A stretch of DNA of 9,481 nt, taken from assembly GCA_945901215.1 (NCBI GenBank), contig CAMDKE010000088.1, positions 1 to 9,481 on the forward strand. The letters run 5' to 3'. Shown piece by piece: positions 6,980 to 9,481 of the stretch (position 1 is its first letter; each line of letters begins with the position of its first letter). Source of the stretch: Comamonas sp. lk. Its GTDB lineage: Bacteria > Pseudomonadota > Gammaproteobacteria > Burkholderiales > Burkholderiaceae_C. The translations under genes and the position numbers were made by a program. The notes under the pieces are model-generated. The model ran no database searches and had not been told where the DNA came from. It saw nothing but the letters and a program-made list of their open reading frames with translations.

Positions 6980-6984
6980 CCCCA

Positions 6985-7854
6985 TTGACATACCCCACCG
7001 CAGCGACTGACGCAGCGCGCCCCGATGTGAACTCCACCGAGCCCCAGGTGGTGGACCATGTGGCCGTGGCGCGCCTTTACGGCGAGCCCCTGTTTTCGAT
7101 GCCGCTGGATTTGTATATCCCGCCCGACGCCTTGGAGGTTTTTTTAGAGGCGTTTGAGGGGCCGCTGGACTTTTTGCTCTACCTGATTCGCAAGCAAAAC
7201 TTCAATATCCTGGATATTCCCATGCTGAGCGTGACCAAGCAGTACTTGGTGTACGTGGACCAGATCCGCAGCCGCAACCTGGAGCTGGCCGCCGAATACC
7301 TGCTCATGGCGGCCATGCTGATCGAGATCAAGTCACGCATGCTGCTGCCACCCAAACGGGTCGCTGCTGGCGAGGAAGCCGAAGACCCGCGCGCCGAGTT
7401 GGTGCGCCGCCTGCTGGAGTACGAGCAAATCAAACTCGGCGCCGCACGCCTGAACGCGGTGCCGCAATTCGGACGCGACTTTTTGACCGCCGCCGTGTTC
7501 ATAGAACAAAGCCTACAGCCCCGGTTTCCCGACGTACAAGTGGCCGATTTGCAAGAAGCATGGGCGTCCATCTTGCAGCGTGCGCGTCTGGTGCAGCACC
7601 ACAAAATCAGCCGCCAAGAGCTATCGGTGCGCGAACACATGAGCCTGGTGTTAAAAAAACTGCAAGGCCGGCGCTTTGTGGGCTTTGAAGACCTGTTTTC
7701 CCCCGAGCAAGGCCTGCCGGTTCTGGTGGTGACCTTTATTGCTTTGCTAGAGCTGGCCAAGGAAACCCTGGTAGAAATTACCCAGGCTGAAGCCTTTGCC
7801 CCGATTTACGTGCGCCTGGCTTATGCCCAAAGCGCGGATACAGTTTCCGCATAA
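6985..7854 (+). CDS. scpA: Segregation and condensation protein A (ScpA)
   Basis: ScpA is the kleisin-like subunit that, with ScpB, bridges the heads of an SMC dimer in bacterial condensin and helps chromosome compaction and segregation. With the TTG start it has 289 residues. The N-terminal SMC-binding region shows FEGPLDFLLYLIRK (57-70), NFNILDIPMLSVTKQYL (72-88) and AAEYLLMAAMLIEIKSRML (102-120). A central linker follows, and the C-terminal winged-helix region ends with LPVLVVTFIALLELAKE and later FAPIYVRLA. The start is uncertain. GTG at 6940 overlaps the DUF3460 stop (GTGA) but lacks a Shine-Dalgarno and adds LCLC-type residues unlike the rest. GTG at 7027 lies just before the conserved NSTEPQVVDHVAVARLYGEP region. 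TTG at 6985 has GAGG upstream. scpB is not in the window, and panB follows 35 bases later on the same strand. Confidence 0.9.
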   Translation: MTYPTAATDAARPDVNSTEPQVVDHVAVARLYGEPLFSMPLDLYIPPDALEVFLEAFEGPLDFLLYLIRKQNFNILDIPMLSVTKQYLVYVDQIRSRNLELAAEYLLMAAMLIEIKSRMLLPPKRVAAGEEAEDPRAELVRRLLEYEQIKLGAARLNAVPQFGRDFLTAAVFIEQSLQPRFPDVQVADLQEAWASILQRARLVQHHKISRQELSVREHMSLVLKKLQGRRFVGFEDLFSPEQGLPVLVVTFIALLELAKETLVEITQAEAFAPIYVRLAYAQSADTVSA

Positions 7855-7877
7855 TCGACGCTCCCACCCCGCCTACC

Positions 7878-7882
7878 AGGAG
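7878..7882 (+). promoter_or_regulatory. Ribosome binding site of panB
   Basis: AGGAG lies 7 bases before the ATG at 7890. It is the strongest Shine-Dalgarno in the window and supports the long panB start over the internal ATG at 7977. Confidence 0.75.
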
Positions 7883-7889
7883 ACACCGC

Positions 7890-8798
7890 ATGGCCACTCA
7901 CCTGCCACCACAGACGGCTCCCGCCAACGCAGAGCCCGGCGCAACGCCCTACGGCACCCTGCCGCCGGCCTCGCCCATGGCCAGCCGCAAACCGATTAGC
8001 CTGCCGCGCCTACTGGAAATGCACGGCCGTGGCGAGAAGATCACCATGCTGACCGCCTACGACGCCACCTTTGCAGCCGTAGCCGACGACGCCGGTGTGG
8101 AGTGCATCCTGGTGGGCGATTCGCTGGGCATGGTGTGCCAGGGCTTACACAGCACCGTGGGCGTAAGCCTGGAACACATGCGTTACCACACCGAGAGCGT
8201 CTCGCGCGGAATCCGCCGGGCCCAAGGCACGGCATGGATGATTGCCGACCTGCCTTTTGGCACCTACCAGGAGTCCAGGGAACAGGCCTTTCGCAGCGCC
8301 GCAGTGCTGATGCATGCCGGGGCCCACATGATCAAGTTAGAGGGCGGGGGCTGGACCACCGAGGTGGTGCGGTTTTTGGTGGAACGCGGCATTCCGGTGT
8401 GCGCCCACCTGGGCCTGACGCCCCAGACCGTGCACGCCCTGGGCGGTTACCGCGTGCAAGGCAAATCAGACGCCAGCGCCGAACTGCTTGCGCGCGAGGC
8501 CCACGCGCTGCAAGACGCCGGCGCCTCCATGCTGGTGCTGGAAATGGTGCCCGCACAGCTCTCAGCCAAACTGACCCGCGAACTCCAACACTGCGCCACC
8601 ATCGGCATTGGCGCGGGCAAGGGCACTGCCGGGCAAGTCCTGGTGCTGCACGACATGCTGGGCGTGAACCTGGGCAAGTGCCCCAAGTTCGTGCGCAATT
8701 TCATGGAGGGCTCCGACTCCATTCGCCAAGCGATGCAGGCCTATGTCGCCGCCGTGAAGGATGGCAGTTTTCCGGTCGATGCCCTACATGCCTGGTAG
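7890..8798 (+). CDS. panB: 3-methyl-2-oxobutanoate hydroxymethyltransferase (ketopantoate hydroxymethyltransferase) PanB
   Basis: PanB transfers a hydroxymethyl group from 5,10-methylene-tetrahydrofolate to 2-oxoisovalerate, making ketopantoate, the first committed step to pantothenate and coenzyme A. It has 302 residues. The Mg2+ and substrate residues are present: Asp77 in VGDSLGM (75-81), Asp120 in ADLPF (119-123), Lys149 and Glu151 in IKLEGG (148-153), and the catalytic-base candidate Glu217 in LEMVP (216-220). The GIGAG and GQVLVLHDMLG stretches are also typical. It carries about 30 extra, Pro- and Ala-rich N-terminal residues compared with the roughly 264-residue E. coli protein. The strong AGGAG before 7890 supports this start; Met30 (7977) is the alternative. 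It lies between scpA and panC on the same strand. Confidence 0.97.
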   Translation: MATHLPPQTAPANAEPGATPYGTLPPASPMASRKPISLPRLLEMHGRGEKITMLTAYDATFAAVADDAGVECILVGDSLGMVCQGLHSTVGVSLEHMRYHTESVSRGIRRAQGTAWMIADLPFGTYQESREQAFRSAAVLMHAGAHMIKLEGGGWTTEVVRFLVERGIPVCAHLGLTPQTVHALGGYRVQGKSDASAELLAREAHALQDAGASMLVLEMVPAQLSAKLTRELQHCATIGIGAGKGTAGQVLVLHDMLGVNLGKCPKFVRNFMEGSDSIRQAMQAYVAAVKDGSFPVDALHAW

Positions 8799-8811
8799 CG
8801 CGGTGGCCGCG
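8799..8811 (+). repeat. Short hairpin directly after the panB stop
   Basis: CGCGG-TGG-CCGCG can form a 5-base-pair stem with a 3-base loop immediately after the TAG. There is no T-run behind it, so it does not read as an intrinsic terminator. It could protect the panB message end or be chance. Confidence 0.25.
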
Positions 8812-8828
8812 AAGGCGGATGCCTGCGC

Positions 8829-8838
8829 CCACCGGTGG
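8829..8838. repeat. 10-base palindrome in the panB-panC gap
   Basis: CCACCGGTGG is a perfect palindrome followed within a few bases by TTCTGATTTTTATTG. The T-rich tract makes a weak terminator or attenuator before panC conceivable, but the stem would be only 3-5 base pairs with almost no loop. The whole gap (8799-8865) shows no Shine-Dalgarno. Confidence 0.25.
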
Positions 8839-8865
8839 TTCTGATTTTTATTGACTTTGCAATCG

Positions 8866-9481
8866 ATGCACATTGTTCACACCCTGCCCGCGCTGCGAAG
8901 CGCACTAGCGCCTTACAAGCACCCCGCCGTGGTTCCCACCATGGGCAATTTGCACGAAGGGCACCTGGCGCTGGTGCAGCAGGCCAAGCCTTTGGGAGAC
9001 GTTACGGTGGCAACGATTTTTGTCAACCGCATACAGTTCGGCCCCTCAGACGACTTTGACAACTATCCGCGCACATTGGCCGCCGACTGCGAAAAACTCA
9101 AGGCAGCGGGCTGCGACGTGGTCTTTGCACCGTCGGAGCAGGTGCTGTATCCAGAGCCACAAACATTCAAAGTCGAGCCCACGCCCGCTTTGGCCGATGT
9201 GCTCGAAGGTGAGTTTCGCCCTGGCTTTTTTGCCGGTGTGTGTACGGTGGTGATGAAGCTGCTGGCGTGCACGCAGGCGCGCACGGCGGTGTTTGGCAAA
9301 AAAGATTACCAGCAACTGATGGTGATCCGCCAGATGGCGCAGCAGTTCAACCTGCCCGTGGACGTGGTCGGTGGCGACACCCAACGCGCCTCCGACGGTC
9401 TGGCCATGTCCTCGCGCAATGGCTACCTCAGCCCTGCCGAGCGCGCCCAAGCCCGTGAGCTGTACGCCGCACTTTGCACGG
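8866..9481 (+). CDS. panC: Pantothenate synthetase (pantoate-beta-alanine ligase) PanC, 3' truncated by the window edge
   Basis: PanC joins pantoate and beta-alanine with ATP through a pantoyl-adenylate, completing pantothenate synthesis after PanB and a ketopantoate reductase. The frame is open from the ATG at 8866 to the window end, giving 205 visible residues of a family length near 280, so about 75 are missing. Motifs are PTMGNLHEGH (24-33, the HIGH-type nucleotide-binding signature), FVNRIQF (52-58), YPRTLAADCEKL (67-78), EFRPGFFAGVCTVV (116-129), FGKKDYQQL (143-151) and DGLAMSSRNGYLS (177-189, the KMSKS-like region). An in-frame TGA at 8842 limits the start to ATG 8866 or the TTG codons at 8851 and 8857. 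ATG gives the usual MHIV-type N-terminus. No Shine-Dalgarno is visible. It follows panB by 67 bases. Confidence 0.96.
   Translation, partial: MHIVHTLPALRSALAPYKHPAVVPTMGNLHEGHLALVQQAKPLGDVTVATIFVNRIQFGPSDDFDNYPRTLAADCEKLKAAGCDVVFAPSEQVLYPEPQTFKVEPTPALADVLEGEFRPGFFAGVCTVVMKLLACTQARTAVFGKKDYQQLMVIRQMAQQFNLPVDVVGGDTQRASDGLAMSSRNGYLSPAERAQARELYAALCT

Noticed and set aside
6847..6984. Longer ScpA starting at ATG 6847
   Set aside because: This part overlaps most of the DUF3460 gene in another frame, and the residues encoded (Arg-, Pro- and Gln-rich) do not resemble ScpA.
8102..8854. 250-codon plus-strand frame overlapping panB and the start of panC
   Set aside because: It is frame-shifted relative to PanB, whose metal and catalytic residues are intact. 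The Arg- and Pro-rich translation is a frame artefact.
8851..8879. TTGACT at 8851 as a -35 box of a panC promoter
   Set aside because: With normal spacing the -10 hexamer would fall at 8874-8879 inside panC and reads TGTTCA, which is a poor match, so transcription could not include the panC start.
1..9481. Search for mobile elements, CRISPR arrays, tRNA or toxin-antitoxin and phage-defence genes
   Set aside because: I saw no direct-repeat arrays, terminal inverted repeats, transposase or recombinase motifs, tRNA-like folds or defence-type domains. The coding space is filled with recognisable housekeeping genes.

Overview
The window is a gene-dense stretch of a GC-rich bacterial chromosome. 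It most likely comes from a betaproteobacterium of the Burkholderiales, probably Comamonadaceae. The basis is protein style: a DUF3460 small protein directly before scpA, a fused PabB-PabC protein, the PanC motif FVNRIQF, and a MATE-miaA linkage. This placement is inference from remembered family patterns, since no search was run. Almost every base is coding, and all ten genes belong to recognisable families. I saw no mobile element, CRISPR array, tRNA or rRNA.

Left part, plus strand (1-2869): the 3' part of a MATE-family multidrug efflux gene, then miaA (tRNA dimethylallyltransferase) after a 2-base gap, then an ABC transporter ATPase of the LolD/MacB type whose ATG overlaps the miaA stop (ATGA). 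The three look like one transcription unit. The ATPase has no permease gene beside it in this window.

Middle part, minus strand (2811-6636, read right to left): nadC, nadA and a fused pabB-pabC gene, joined by overlapping stop and start codons (TGATG, then GTGA). NadA and NadC carry out consecutive steps of de novo NAD synthesis, making quinolinate and converting it to nicotinate mononucleotide. The fused protein makes 4-aminobenzoate for folate. The end of pabBC runs 59 bases into the end of the convergent ABC ATPase gene.

Right part, plus strand (6734-9481): a small DUF3460 protein, scpA (the kleisin-like subunit of the SMC-ScpAB condensin), panB and the 5' part of panC (pantothenate synthesis). 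A 97-base divergent intergenic region separates nadC from this group and holds a candidate -10 box and a 10-base palindrome.

Overall this is housekeeping DNA: efflux, tRNA modification, NAD, folate and pantothenate cofactor synthesis, and chromosome segregation. I did not find a convincing undescribed system. The points most worth a second look are the uncharacterised DUF3460-scpA pair, the ABC ATPase without a partner, the interlocked nadC-nadA-pabBC operon and the convergent coding overlap.
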